This document shows positions 33,944 to 42,217 of a DNA stretch of 64,000 bases, piece by piece. The DNA comes from Bog-159 sp049511415 (GTDB taxonomy: Bacteria > Acidobacteriota > Terriglobia > Bryobacterales > Bryobacteraceae), in NCBI GenBank assembly GCA_049511415.1, contig JBEKYC010000004.1, positions 114,503 through 178,502 of the forward strand, written 5' to 3'. The number at the start of each line of letters is the position of its first letter. Positions within the stretch are counted from its first letter, which is position 1. Made by a program: the position numbers and the translations under genes. The notes beneath the pieces are model-generated. The model saw only the letters and a list, made by a program, of their open reading frames with translations, made no database searches and was not told the origin of the DNA.

Positions 33944-34503
33944 AATGGTTTTTCGCCTTGGCGCTCTGTCTTCTGGCCGCCTGCCGCAAGGAAGCGCCTC
34001 TGCCCGTCTACTGGCAACTCCCGGCGTTTCGCCTGACGGCGCAATCCGGCCAAGCGTTTGACAGCCAATTGCTCGCAGGCAAGATCTGGGTCGCGGATTT
34101 CATCTACACGACGTGTCCAGGCCCTTGTCCGCGTATGAGCTCCCAAATGCGCGGCGTGCAGTCGGCCACCCAATCCATTCCCGACGTGAAATTCGTCTCG
34201 TTTACGGTAGACCCAAAAAACGATACGCCGCGCGCGCTGGCCGCCTACGCCGGCCGCTACCATGCCGACCCGAGCCGCTGGTACTTTCTCACCGGCGAAC
34301 CAGGCGCGCTCGAAGAGATCTGCCGCCATGGTTTCAAACTGGGCGACGTGGATGGCAGCCTGGTCCACAGTACGCGCTTCGTGCTCCTCGACCGGCGCAG
34401 CCGGGTACGCGGTTTCTACAATCCCGCCGAAGAAGATGATGCGCTGCGGCGCCTGTTACGCGACATACGCACCCTCGAAAAGGAGCCCGATGTCCATACA
34501 TGA
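33940..34503 (+). CDS. SCO1/SenC-family copper chaperone
   Basis: 187 residues from the ATG overlapping the permease stop (ATGA). Probable lipoprotein: MKWFFALALCLLAACR with Cys15 as the lipidation site. Thioredoxin-like fold with copper-binding CPGPC (Cys59, Cys63; the family's CXXXC) in FIYTTCPGPCPRMSS, FVSFTVDPKNDTP, and the third ligand His143 in LVHSTRFVLLD. SCO proteins deliver copper or keep reduced the Cu-A site of cytochrome c oxidase subunit II. It lies in a maturation block with ctaB, an ABC-2 transporter and a DUF420 gene whose start it overlaps by 14 nt. Confidence 0.93.
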   Translation: MKWFFALALCLLAACRKEAPLPVYWQLPAFRLTAQSGQAFDSQLLAGKIWVADFIYTTCPGPCPRMSSQMRGVQSATQSIPDVKFVSFTVDPKNDTPRALAAYAGRYHADPSRWYFLTGEPGALEEICRHGFKLGDVDGSLVHSTRFVLLDRRSRVRGFYNPAEEDDALRRLLRDIRTLEKEPDVHT

Positions 34504-34909
34504 TCTGCCATCTGTCAATGCCGCGCTGAACGCCATCGCGGCCGTGCTGCTCGTCTGGGGCTACACGCTGATTCGCCGGAAACGCATCCAGACGCATCGC
34601 AAGGTAATGCTGGCGGCGTTCGTCACCTCATCGGTGTTTCTTGTCTGCTACATCGTCTATCATGTGCAGGTTGGCGCCAAGTCCATGCATTTCCAGAAAA
34701 CTGGAGCGATCCGGACGGCGTACTTCACTCTCCTTACGACTCACACAATTTTGGCTGCCGCAGTCCCGGTGCTGGCCGTAATCACCTTAAGCCGCGGCTT
34801 GGGCAAACGCTTCGACCAACACCGCAAAATCGCCCGGTGGACCCTCCCCATCTGGCTCTACGTGAGCGTTACCGGCGTCATCGTGTATTTAATGCTCTAC
34901 CACCTGTGA
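34490..34909 (+). CDS. DUF420 membrane protein (CtaM-like)
   Basis: 139 residues from an ATG preceded by AAGGAG. Four TM helices: LNAIAAVLLVWGYTLI, MLAAFVTSSVFLVCYIVYH, LLTTHTILAAAVPVLAVITL and WTLPIWLYVSVTGVIVYLML. Conserved His residues at helix ends (IQTHRKVMLAA, YHVQVG, TTHTIL, DQHRKIARW, LYHL) are typical of this family, whose members (CtaM in Bacillus) are needed for cytochrome oxidase assembly and might handle heme or copper. It overlaps the SCO gene and ends the maturation block. Confidence 0.9.
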   Translation: MSIHDLPSVNAALNAIAAVLLVWGYTLIRRKRIQTHRKVMLAAFVTSSVFLVCYIVYHVQVGAKSMHFQKTGAIRTAYFTLLTTHTILAAAVPVLAVITLSRGLGKRFDQHRKIARWTLPIWLYVSVTGVIVYLMLYHL

Positions 34910-34946
34910 CCTCACTGCGCTACGATGGCCTATCCGGAGGCCCCGC

Positions 34947-35519
34947 ATGGTTTTATCGGATGTAGACATCAAGCGCTACATCGAGATGGGCAAGATCAAG
35001 ATCGCGCCTGAATTGCCGCCCGAACAGTTCGGCAGTTGCTCGGTGGATTTTCGTCTGGGCAGCGAGTTCAACGTCTTTGAATATAGCCGCCACCCCTACA
35101 TTGACTTGCGCGACCGCACCAGCCTGCAACAGATCATGCGCACCATCGAAGTACTGCCCGGCGAACCGTTCGTGCTGCAGCCGAGGGATTTCGTGCTCGC
35201 GGTAACTCTGGAGTCCCTGGAGTTGGATGCCGACGTTCTCGGCCGACTGGAAGGCCGTTCCAGCCTGGGCCGAATCGGGATTATCGTACACGGCACGGCG
35301 GGACTCTTCGACCCCGGCTGGACCGGCAAGGCTACCCTGGAACTTAGCAATTTAAGCCGCATGGCGGTGGCGCTCTATCCCGGCATGCGCATCTGCTCAT
35401 TCACTTTCGAACAGCTCTCCTCGCCGTCGTCCGTGCCTTACAACAAGAAGCCCGGCAATAAATACGCCGGTCAATTGCATCCGCTGGCCAGCCGGTTGGG
35501 CTCGGAAGCTCCCAAGTAG
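34947..35519 (+). CDS. dcd: dCTP deaminase
   Basis: 190 residues; GGAGG precedes the ATG. Trimeric dUTPase-fold signature GRSSLGRIGIIVHGTAG, then DPGWTGKATLELSNLS, and QPRDFVLAVTLESLEL. The Glu in LELSN corresponds to the catalytic Glu of dCTP deaminases; SCSVDFRLGSEFNVF near the N terminus and NKKPGNKYAGQ near the end fit the nucleotide loops. It makes dUTP from dCTP for thymidylate synthesis. A bifunctional dCTP deaminase/dUTPase is possible but cannot be decided here. Followed two nt later by an MBL-fold nuclease gene. Confidence 0.93.
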   Translation: MVLSDVDIKRYIEMGKIKIAPELPPEQFGSCSVDFRLGSEFNVFEYSRHPYIDLRDRTSLQQIMRTIEVLPGEPFVLQPRDFVLAVTLESLELDADVLGRLEGRSSLGRIGIIVHGTAGLFDPGWTGKATLELSNLSRMAVALYPGMRICSFTFEQLSSPSSVPYNKKPGNKYAGQLHPLASRLGSEAPK

Positions 35520-35521
35520 TC

Positions 35522-36940
35522 ATGAGACTGACATTCCGCGGCGCAGCCGGCGAAGTGACCGGTTCGATGCACCAGGTCGAAGCCGACGGCAAACAATACC
35601 TGTTGGACTGCGGGTTGGCGCAGGGCCGCCGTAAAGAGGCCGATTGGAAGAATCGCCACTTCACAATCGATCCCCAAGCGATCACTGCCGTGCTGCTCTC
35701 GCACGCGCACATCGATCACAGCGGTAATCTGCCCAGCCTAGTGAAGAACGGCTTTACAGGTCCGATTTATGCCACTCCGGCAACGATCGACCTTTGTAAT
35801 TCCATGCTGCGGGATACCGCTCACATCCAGGAGAAAGACGCGGAGTTCGTGAACAAGCGCGCCGCCTGGCGGCACAAAGATGGTCTCACCGAGGCCGAAA
35901 TAGTGCAGCCGCTATTCACCATGGAAGATGCGGAACGCACCCTGCCGCTCTTTCAACCGGTCGGATATTACACACCGCAGAAGCTCGATGCGCACCTCAG
36001 CTTCGAGTCCTACGACGCCGGCCACATCCTGGGATCATCTTGCCTGATCCTGAACTATCGCAACGCCACGGCGCACGTGAGGCTGGCATTCTCGGGCGAT
36101 GTGGGCCGTCCAAACCTGCCGATCACGCGCCCGCCGGATGCGTTGCCCCCGGTCGATTATCTCATCCTGGAAAGCACGTACGGTGGCAGGTTTCACAAAA
36201 GCGCTACCCATGTGGTGGGCAAGCTGCGCGACGTAGTGAACCGGACTTGCGCCCGCGGCGGCCGGATCATCGTGCCGGCCTTCGCCGTCGGCCGCACCCA
36301 GCAATTGGTTTTGCTCTTACACCAGCTCGCCAACGAAAGCCAAATTCCGAACATCCCCATTTTCGTCGATAGCCCACTGGCTGTCGATGTAACCGCAGTC
36401 TTTCGTCGTCACGTGGAATGCTTTAATGCCGAAACGCGCCAATACCTGCTCGATGGCGAAGACCCCTTCGGATTCAGCCGCCTGCAATACATCCGCGAGG
36501 CGTCCGAATCGAAGAAACTCAACGATCTGCACGGGCCGTTCATCGTCATATCGGCTTCCGGGATGTGTGAGCAGGGCCGCATTCTGCATCATCTGCGGAA
36601 CAACCTGGAAGATCCGCGAAGTACGGTGCTGATCACGGGTTTCCAGGCGCACGATACTTTGGGCCGCAAACTGGTCGAGAAGATACGCGAAGTGAAAGTG
36701 TTTGGCGAACCCGTGACTGTACGTGCCGAGATCTCCAGCCTGGATGAGTTGAGCGGCCATGCGGATCAGGGGGAGCTGATTGCCTGGCTGAAACCATTGG
36801 CGCCGCACCTCAAAAAGGTGTTCTTGGTGCATGGTGAGCCGGAGCAGTCCAAAACGCTGGCTGGCGTCATACGTTCGCAATACGGGGTTGACGTATCCGT
36901 TCCATCCCCCGGGGACAGTTTCGTTCTCGATGGGAAATGA
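35522..36940 (+). CDS. MBL-fold RNA-processing exonuclease (beta-CASP family)
   Basis: 472 residues. Metallo-beta-lactamase core with SHAHIDHSG (about residues 60-68), GSSCLILNYR, FSGDVGRPNLPI and late LSGHADQGEL, plus a beta-CASP insert containing GGRIIVPAFAVGRTQQLV and IFVDSPLAVDVTAVFR; ISASGMCEQGRILHHL and HGEPEQSKTLA complete the family motifs. It resembles bacterial and archaeal CPSF-like/YSH1 ribonucleases that cut or trim RNA. It starts two nt after dcd, with only a weak ribosome binding site, so coupling is likely. The exact RNA target is unknown. A hairpin downstream separates it from a convergent gene. Confidence 0.92.
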   Translation: MRLTFRGAAGEVTGSMHQVEADGKQYLLDCGLAQGRRKEADWKNRHFTIDPQAITAVLLSHAHIDHSGNLPSLVKNGFTGPIYATPATIDLCNSMLRDTAHIQEKDAEFVNKRAAWRHKDGLTEAEIVQPLFTMEDAERTLPLFQPVGYYTPQKLDAHLSFESYDAGHILGSSCLILNYRNATAHVRLAFSGDVGRPNLPITRPPDALPPVDYLILESTYGGRFHKSATHVVGKLRDVVNRTCARGGRIIVPAFAVGRTQQLVLLLHQLANESQIPNIPIFVDSPLAVDVTAVFRRHVECFNAETRQYLLDGEDPFGFSRLQYIREASESKKLNDLHGPFIVISASGMCEQGRILHHLRNNLEDPRSTVLITGFQAHDTLGRKLVEKIREVKVFGEPVTVRAEISSLDELSGHADQGELIAWLKPLAPHLKKVFLVHGEPEQSKTLAGVIRSQYGVDVSVPSPGDSFVLDGK

Positions 36941-36947
36941 CCGTCTG

Positions 36948-36986
36948 AAGAAAAATGCGGCGCCGAGTCTCCGCGCCCGGCGCCGC
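36948..36986 (-). terminator. Intrinsic terminator of the minus-strand secreted-protein gene
   Basis: GCGGCGCCG (36957-36965) and CGGCGCCGC (36978-36986) form a perfect 9-bp GC stem with a 12-nt loop. Read on the minus strand, the stem is followed by ATTTTTCTTC, a T-run, so it should terminate the gene ending at 36995. On the plus strand no T-run follows, so the MBL gene may be terminated less well. Confidence 0.75.
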
Positions 36987-36994
36987 GAGGGAAT

Positions 36995-37840
36995 CTAGTG
37001 CATATTCGCCATGGTGTGCATGTTCGGCATGTCCGCCGCGCCGCCCGATGCGAAGAACAGGAAGAAGTTCGAGGGTACCTCTATGGCTGTACCGGCTTGT
37101 ACTGCCGCGGTCAGCTTCGTCTTGGAAGTGATGCCGGTAGTGCCCGCCTGGTTGGGCCAATCCGCCGCGTTGGTCACCAGAACTGGAATGACTTCCCACC
37201 AGATCGCGTGTGTGTTTACGTCCGAATTTATGACCACGTGGCTGTGATTGGGCGTGGGAGCGAAGTAATTTGCAGGCGGTGGAGGCAATAGCCCGAGTTG
37301 TTCCAGCGCCAGACCCAGATCTACGCGCGAGGCATGCATGGTGCAGGTACCCGGAACCGAAGCCGGATCGGGACACTGTGTGTACACTAGTGGCTTCGCT
37401 TTAAATCCTTCGGGAAGAGATCCAAATAGGCTGATTAAGGTGCTGCCGAGGGCCGGACCGCAGTTGGTCCCGGCGACCACGCCGGTGCATGAAATGGCGT
37501 CGTTGGGATTCTGATCGTTATCCACGGAAAACATTGGAATCAAAACGTATATAGGTTCAGTGGGAGCCTGCGAAACCGGCCCCTCGGGTCCGATGGCCGG
37601 CTGGATGCCGACCTGGCAAATCGGCGTCTGGAACTCCGACGGGTCCGATTCGGCTTTTATGCCGTTGTAATTCAGATCCCAACCGGGTTCGTCGACACAC
37701 ATGAAGCTCTGTCCGTATGTGAACGTGACGACTTCATTGTTGCCGTACCCAAATGTCTGATTGGCGGCGAGTTGTGCGGATGCGTTCTGCTGCCCGTAAG
37801 CCGCCACAAGCAGCGTGGCGGCGAAAGCGAACTTCTTCAT
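36995..37840 (-). CDS. Secreted protein with Met/His-rich tail, unknown function
   Basis: 281 residues from the ATG at 37840, preceded by GAGGA; a longer frame upstream has no ribosome binding site. Sec signal peptide MKKFAFAATLLVAAYGQQNA with cleavage after ASA. The mature protein has six Cys (in SFMCVDEP, TPICQVG, AISCTGV, GTNCGPA, YTQCPDP and GTCTMHA), which suggests disulfides, a His-rich stretch PNHSHVVINSDVNTHAIWWE, and a C-terminal DMPNMHTMANMH rich in Met and His, which looks like a metal-binding tail. No family recognised. It is transcribed alone, with its own terminator. Confidence 0.75.
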   Translation of the reverse strand: MKKFAFAATLLVAAYGQQNASAQLAANQTFGYGNNEVVTFTYGQSFMCVDEPGWDLNYNGIKAESDPSEFQTPICQVGIQPAIGPEGPVSQAPTEPIYVLIPMFSVDNDQNPNDAISCTGVVAGTNCGPALGSTLISLFGSLPEGFKAKPLVYTQCPDPASVPGTCTMHASRVDLGLALEQLGLLPPPPANYFAPTPNHSHVVINSDVNTHAIWWEVIPVLVTNAADWPNQAGTTGITSKTKLTAAVQAGTAIEVPSNFFLFFASGGAADMPNMHTMANMH

Positions 37841-37977
37841 GTAATTCCTCCATCGGAAACAACGAGAGCGGAGGCAATCCGGATTTGCCGGTTCGTGATG
37901 CGGCGCACGTCCCGCCGCTGGAGTGTTGGCCGAAATCTCGGCAAATAAATGGAAACGCAAACAAATCCGTAACAGTC

Positions 37978-37983
37978 TATAAT
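37978..37983 (+). promoter_or_regulatory. -10 element upstream of the coiled-coil protein gene
   Basis: A perfect TATAAT lies 36 nt before the GTG start at 38020, followed by GAGGAG at 38005-38010 as ribosome binding site. No TTGACA-like -35 is present at 16-18 bp spacing, so an activator or a different sigma factor may be needed. Confidence 0.4.
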
Positions 37984-38019
37984 GGGGAGATTCCGTAGTG
38001 AATCGAGGAGTATAGATCT

Positions 38020-38895
38020 GTGAGCAGCCCCGTGTATTCGCCCCAGCCTAATGGCTCGGGAACCAAGACCGCGCTGGTGGCCGGTGGCCTGGTCGCCTTG
38101 TTGGTCTCCAATATTGCGTTGTGGTATCGCCTCGAGACCACCCGCAGCGACGACCACGCGACCAACCAGGCCCTTCTGGCAGAGATCACGAGCCTGAAAG
38201 AAGCAAGTTCTGTAACTACCGCTTCTCAAAAGCGAAACGTCGAGAATCTGAAAGAAGAACTTGAAGTTGCTCGGCAACAGGCCAATCAGGCCGCCGGCCA
38301 CGCCAAACAGGAAGCCCAGGCACATGCCGACCAACTGGCCAAGAAGCTGGCCGATGAACAGGCGAAGCAGCAAGAAGAGGTGAAGGCAAAGCTCACCGAT
38401 GTGGAGAATCAGACTACCAGCGCCAATGCCAAAATCGGCGAAGTGAGCGGCGATGTCACCACCGTCAAAAATGACCTGGGAACCACCAAGGCCGAGTTGG
38501 AGAAGACCGTCGCCAACTTGAATAAAGTCACCGGCGATCTTGGCGTGCAAAGCGGGTACGTGGCCACCAACGGCAAGGAGCTGGAGGCGCTGAAGCGGCT
38601 CAACGATCGCAACTACTTCCAGTTCACGCTGGCGCGCAAGGACAAGCAGCCCAAGCGCGTGGGCGATATCTCGATCAAATTGAAGAGCGCCGACAAGAAG
38701 CACAACCGCTACACCCTGGAATTGCTGGCGGACGACAAGCCGGTGGAGAAAAAGGACAAGAGCATCAACGAGCCTTTGCAGTTCTACGTCGCCAAAGCCA
38801 AGCAGCCATACGAAATCGTCGTCAACGTGGTGGATAAGGACACGGTTACCGGATACTTGGCGACCCCCAAGGATACTACCCCCCGGGGTAACTGA
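38020..38895 (+). CDS. Membrane-anchored coiled-coil protein, unknown function
   Basis: 291 residues from a GTG with GAGGAG nine nt upstream. A short Pro/Gly-rich cytosolic head, one TM (about residues 19-37, LVAGGLVALLVSNIALWYRL), then a long Ala/Lys/Glu/Gln coiled coil (about 40-195, for example ELEVARQQANQAAGHAKQEA), and a C-terminal globular part (about 200-285) that starts NYFQFTLARKDKQPKRVGDI. Proteins with this layout occur in Acidobacteria, but I do not know a function. It stands alone between the divergent secreted-protein gene and the sigma factor gene. Confidence 0.75.
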   Translation: MSSPVYSPQPNGSGTKTALVAGGLVALLVSNIALWYRLETTRSDDHATNQALLAEITSLKEASSVTTASQKRNVENLKEELEVARQQANQAAGHAKQEAQAHADQLAKKLADEQAKQQEEVKAKLTDVENQTTSANAKIGEVSGDVTTVKNDLGTTKAELEKTVANLNKVTGDLGVQSGYVATNGKELEALKRLNDRNYFQFTLARKDKQPKRVGDISIKLKSADKKHNRYTLELLADDKPVEKKDKSINEPLQFYVAKAKQPYEIVVNVVDKDTVTGYLATPKDTTPRGN

Positions 38896-38971
38896 CCGGC
38901 GGCGTTAGCCTGGTCCGTACGGAACTTTCCTTTCTTGCAGGGTGTGACTGGCTGGATCAAAATAATAGAGG

Positions 38972-39541
38972 GTGAACGATCCGGCCGAGATCGATGTTAC
39001 GAGCCTGCTGCGCCAGTGGCAAGCGGGCGATAGCCTGGCCTACGACCGGGTGATGAATTGGGCCTACCAGCGCATGCTGGCCATCGCCACCGGGTTTGTA
39101 TCCCATGAGCGCATCGGCACCGAACCTGCCGCCCTGGTCAACGAAGCCTACCTGCGGCTGCGCAAACTGGAACACATGGAATGGCAGAACCGCCACCACT
39201 TCTTCTCCGTGGTGGCGGGCGAGATGCGCCGCATCCTGATCGATCAGGCCCGTGTCCGGCTGGCGCATAAGCGGGAGGGCGGCCGGCAGCGCGTCCCGCT
39301 GTCCGAGGACTTGAGCTGGATTGACGTGACGGGACAGGAAATGCTCGACCTGGACCGCGCCCTCAACGAGCTCGAGCAATACGATGCCGACAAGGTGCGC
39401 CTGGTGGAACTTCGCTACATGATGGGCTGCACGGTTCCCGAGATCTGCGAGTTGCGCGGTCTGTCCGACGCCACGATTGAGAGGCATTTGCGCTTTGCGC
39501 GCACGTGGCTATACGATAGGCTGCATTCCGCTCCGGCATGA
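38972..39541 (+). CDS. ECF-type RNA polymerase sigma factor
   Basis: 189 residues starting at GTG. Sigma region 2: LLRQWQAGDSLAYDRVM, ALVNEAYLRLRKLEHMEW, NRHHFFSVVAGEMRRILIDQ and ARVRLAHKR; region 4: VRLVELRYMMGCTVPEICEL with helix-turn-helix GLSDATIERHLRFARTWL. This is the Sigma70_ECF (PF07638-like) subtype common in Acidobacteria and Planctomycetes. It overlaps a Ser/Thr kinase gene by four nt (ATGA); ECF-kinase pairs are a known way to control such sigma factors, often without an anti-sigma factor. The GAGG just before the GTG is too close for good spacing and an AATAAT lies a few nt upstream, so a leaderless transcript is possible. Confidence 0.9.
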   Translation: MNDPAEIDVTSLLRQWQAGDSLAYDRVMNWAYQRMLAIATGFVSHERIGTEPAALVNEAYLRLRKLEHMEWQNRHHFFSVVAGEMRRILIDQARVRLAHKREGGRQRVPLSEDLSWIDVTGQEMLDLDRALNELEQYDADKVRLVELRYMMGCTVPEICELRGLSDATIERHLRFARTWLYDRLHSAPA

Positions 39542-42210
39542 GTGACTGGCAAGATCTCGAAGCCATCTTCGACGAACTCTGCGTCCTGGACGAAGACAGC
39601 CGCCGTGCCCTGCTGGACGCCCGCTGCGCTATCGGCTCCAAATTGCGAAGCGCCGCCGAACGCCTGGTGCGCGCCTACGATGAAGAGCGCGCCGCCAACG
39701 CCGAGGCCCACGTGGCCGCCGCCGGCAAGCGCTACGGCGTCTGGCAGACCGTCCGGCTGCTGGGGCGTGGCGGCATGGGCGAGGTCTGGCTGGCGCGCCG
39801 CGCCGATGGCCAGCACGAGCAGCAGGCCGCCATCAAGATTCTCTCTCCTTACCTGGCCGCGCCCGGCTCGCTGAGCCGCTTCCGCCGCGAGCGCCAGTTG
39901 CTCGCCCGCCTGGAACATCCTAATATCGCCCGCCTGCTCGACGGCGGCATGAGCCCGCAAGGCGAGCCTTACCTGGTAATGGAGTACGTCGAGGGCACCC
40001 GCCTGGACCGCTACTGCGATGAGCGCCGCCTGCCCCTGTCCGCCCGCCTCGAGCTGTTCATCAAGGTCTGCGCCGCCGTCAGCACCGCGCACCAGTATCT
40101 GGTCGTGCATCGGGATCTGAAGCCCGCCAATATACTAGTCAGCCAGGGCGGCGAGCCGAAGCTCCTCGATTTCGGCATCGCCAAGGTGCTCGACAGCGAT
40201 TCCACGCTGGAGCGCACCGTTACCGCCAATATGTTCCTGACGCCGGTCTACGCCGGCCCGGAAATCCTGCGCGGCGAGCCGGCCACCGTGGCCAGCGACG
40301 TGTATTCCCTCGGCGTGGTCCTCTACGAATTGCTGACTGGGCGGCGTCCTTTCGATGCCGCCAAGCTGGGTCCCGCCGGCTTGCTGCACGCGGTCACCGC
40401 CCTCGATCCCCCGTCCCCGCGCACGGATCGCGATCTGGACAGCATCACACTGAAGGCCCTGGCGCGCAATCCCGAAGACCGCTACGGCTCCGCGGCGCAA
40501 CTCGCCGACGATCTGCGCCGTTATCTGGAAGGACTGCCCGTCGCCGCCGTCGCCCGCAGCCGCTGGTATGTGGCCCGCAAATTCGTGGGCCGGAATCGGC
40601 TGGCGGTGGCCGCCGCGGCGGTCCTGCTGCTGTCGATGGCCGCCGGTTTGGCTGGCACTCTCTGGCAGGCGCGGAACGCCGAGCAGCGCTTCAATGATGC
40701 GCGCACGCTGGCCAACTACCTGCTCTTCGATCTCTACGATTCGGTCGGCAAAATTCCCGGCACGATGCCTGTGCAGGCGGACATGGCCCAGCGGGCGCTG
40801 CAATATCTCGACCGCCTGGCCGCCGCCAAGGGCAACGATCCCGGGTTGCGCCTGGAATTGGCCAATGGTTATCTGAAGCTGGGCGACGTGCTCGGCCACC
40901 GTCTCGGATTCGGCGATAGCCTGGGTTACACCGCGCAGGCCATAGAAAGTAATCGGAAGGCCATGGCGCTCGCCGCGCCCCTGGTTCGCCAGCATCCCGA
41001 TAACGCCGCCGCGCGCCGCGCGCTCGCCACCGCCCAGGAACGGCTAGGTGTTTCGCTCAACATCGCCGGCCGGTTTCAGGAGGGCGCCCCCTGGCTCGCC
41101 CAGGCGGCCGATGCCTTCGAACATCTCGCCGTAGCCAACCCCCGCGACGCGCGCAGCCTGCAGGATGCCGGTTCCGCCTGGTTTGTCTTCGGGAAACAAC
41201 TTAGCGAAAAAGGCGCCTTCGTCACCTTCGATGCCGAGAAGCCGCTGGCGTACCTGCATAAGGCCATCGGCGAGTTTGAAGCCGCGCTGCGGATTTCCCC
41301 CAACAACCCGGCCATCGTGAAGCTGCTGGCCATGACTTACGAATCTAAGGGCCGCATCGAGTCCACGCCGAATCCCAGTTTGGGAATGAATGATTACACC
41401 GCGGCTCTGGATCTGCTGACCCGCCTGCCGGACGCGGAGCAGCAAACCGTTGACGTGCGCGAACTGCGCGCCATGATGCTGCTGCACCTCGGTTGGGACA
41501 AAGGCCAGTTGAACGACTTCAAAGGCGCGCTGGCGGACCTGGAACTGGCCCGGCCGGTGCTGGACGATCTCGCCGCATCCGATCCCAAGAACTTGGGCGC
41601 AGCCTTCCGGCGCGTCGATCTGTACCGCTCGATCGGCTTGATTCATGGCTATGCCGGACACAAAGCCGAGTCTCTCGAGAACCTGCGCAAAGCCGTCGAG
41701 ATACTGGATTGGGCGGTTCCACGAGATCCCGCGAATGTGACTTACCCGCTGCTCCGCGCGGAGTTGCAAAACAAAGTCGCCAACCTGCTCACGGAAGCCC
41801 ATCGTGACGCCGAGGCGCAGCCCTACGCCGAAGCCGGTGTCGCCTATTTCCGCAACATCGGCGAGAGCCCCAATGCCACTGTTCCGCAGTTGATGGAAGC
41901 GGCCCGCTGGCTGAGCGAAACCGGCGTCAAATCGCTGCGGGATTACCCTGCCGCGCTGGGTTACGCCCTGCGTGCCGATCAGCTGGCCCAAGGCAAAAAC
42001 CCGGCCGCACTCGGCTATGTCGCCGAAGCCTATGCCTTGAACGGCGACAAGGCCAAAGCCATCGCGGCCGCGCAGCGCGGCTTAGCCTTGGTGCCGCCCA
42101 CTAAGCCCGCCGAATCCCCTTCGCAACTTCGAAAGTGGCTGGAAGACGAAGTCAAGGAGTATCAGGCCCCACCTAAGCCTAAAGCATGGCCTAAGGCTGC
42201 GCGTTCCTGA
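39538..42210 (+). CDS. Transmembrane Ser/Thr protein kinase with TPR-like sensor domain
   Basis: 890 residues. An N-terminal alpha-helical stretch, then a Hanks-type kinase domain (about 68-335): GRGGMGEV (76-83), Lys100 in AAIK, Glu118, HRDLKPAN (191-198, catalytic Asp193), DFG (211-213), SDVYSLGVVLYELLTGRRPF. A TM helix (about 354-376) follows. The C-terminal 500 residues are helical repeats (for example DPGLRLELANGYLKLGDVLG and ALGYVAEAYALNGDKAKAIA), probably TPR-like and periplasmic. Overlaps the sigma gene, so it probably phosphorylates the sigma factor or its partner in response to an envelope signal. Confidence 0.93.
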   Translation: MSDWQDLEAIFDELCVLDEDSRRALLDARCAIGSKLRSAAERLVRAYDEERAANAEAHVAAAGKRYGVWQTVRLLGRGGMGEVWLARRADGQHEQQAAIKILSPYLAAPGSLSRFRRERQLLARLEHPNIARLLDGGMSPQGEPYLVMEYVEGTRLDRYCDERRLPLSARLELFIKVCAAVSTAHQYLVVHRDLKPANILVSQGGEPKLLDFGIAKVLDSDSTLERTVTANMFLTPVYAGPEILRGEPATVASDVYSLGVVLYELLTGRRPFDAAKLGPAGLLHAVTALDPPSPRTDRDLDSITLKALARNPEDRYGSAAQLADDLRRYLEGLPVAAVARSRWYVARKFVGRNRLAVAAAAVLLLSMAAGLAGTLWQARNAEQRFNDARTLANYLLFDLYDSVGKIPGTMPVQADMAQRALQYLDRLAAAKGNDPGLRLELANGYLKLGDVLGHRLGFGDSLGYTAQAIESNRKAMALAAPLVRQHPDNAAARRALATAQERLGVSLNIAGRFQEGAPWLAQAADAFEHLAVANPRDARSLQDAGSAWFVFGKQLSEKGAFVTFDAEKPLAYLHKAIGEFEAALRISPNNPAIVKLLAMTYESKGRIESTPNPSLGMNDYTAALDLLTRLPDAEQQTVDVRELRAMMLLHLGWDKGQLNDFKGALADLELARPVLDDLAASDPKNLGAAFRRVDLYRSIGLIHGYAGHKAESLENLRKAVEILDWAVPRDPANVTYPLLRAELQNKVANLLTEAHRDAEAQPYAEAGVAYFRNIGESPNATVPQLMEAARWLSETGVKSLRDYPAALGYALRADQLAQGKNPAALGYVAEAYALNGDKAKAIAAAQRGLALVPPTKPAESPSQLRKWLEDEVKEYQAPPKPKAWPKAARS

Positions 42211-42217
42211 CCCGTTC

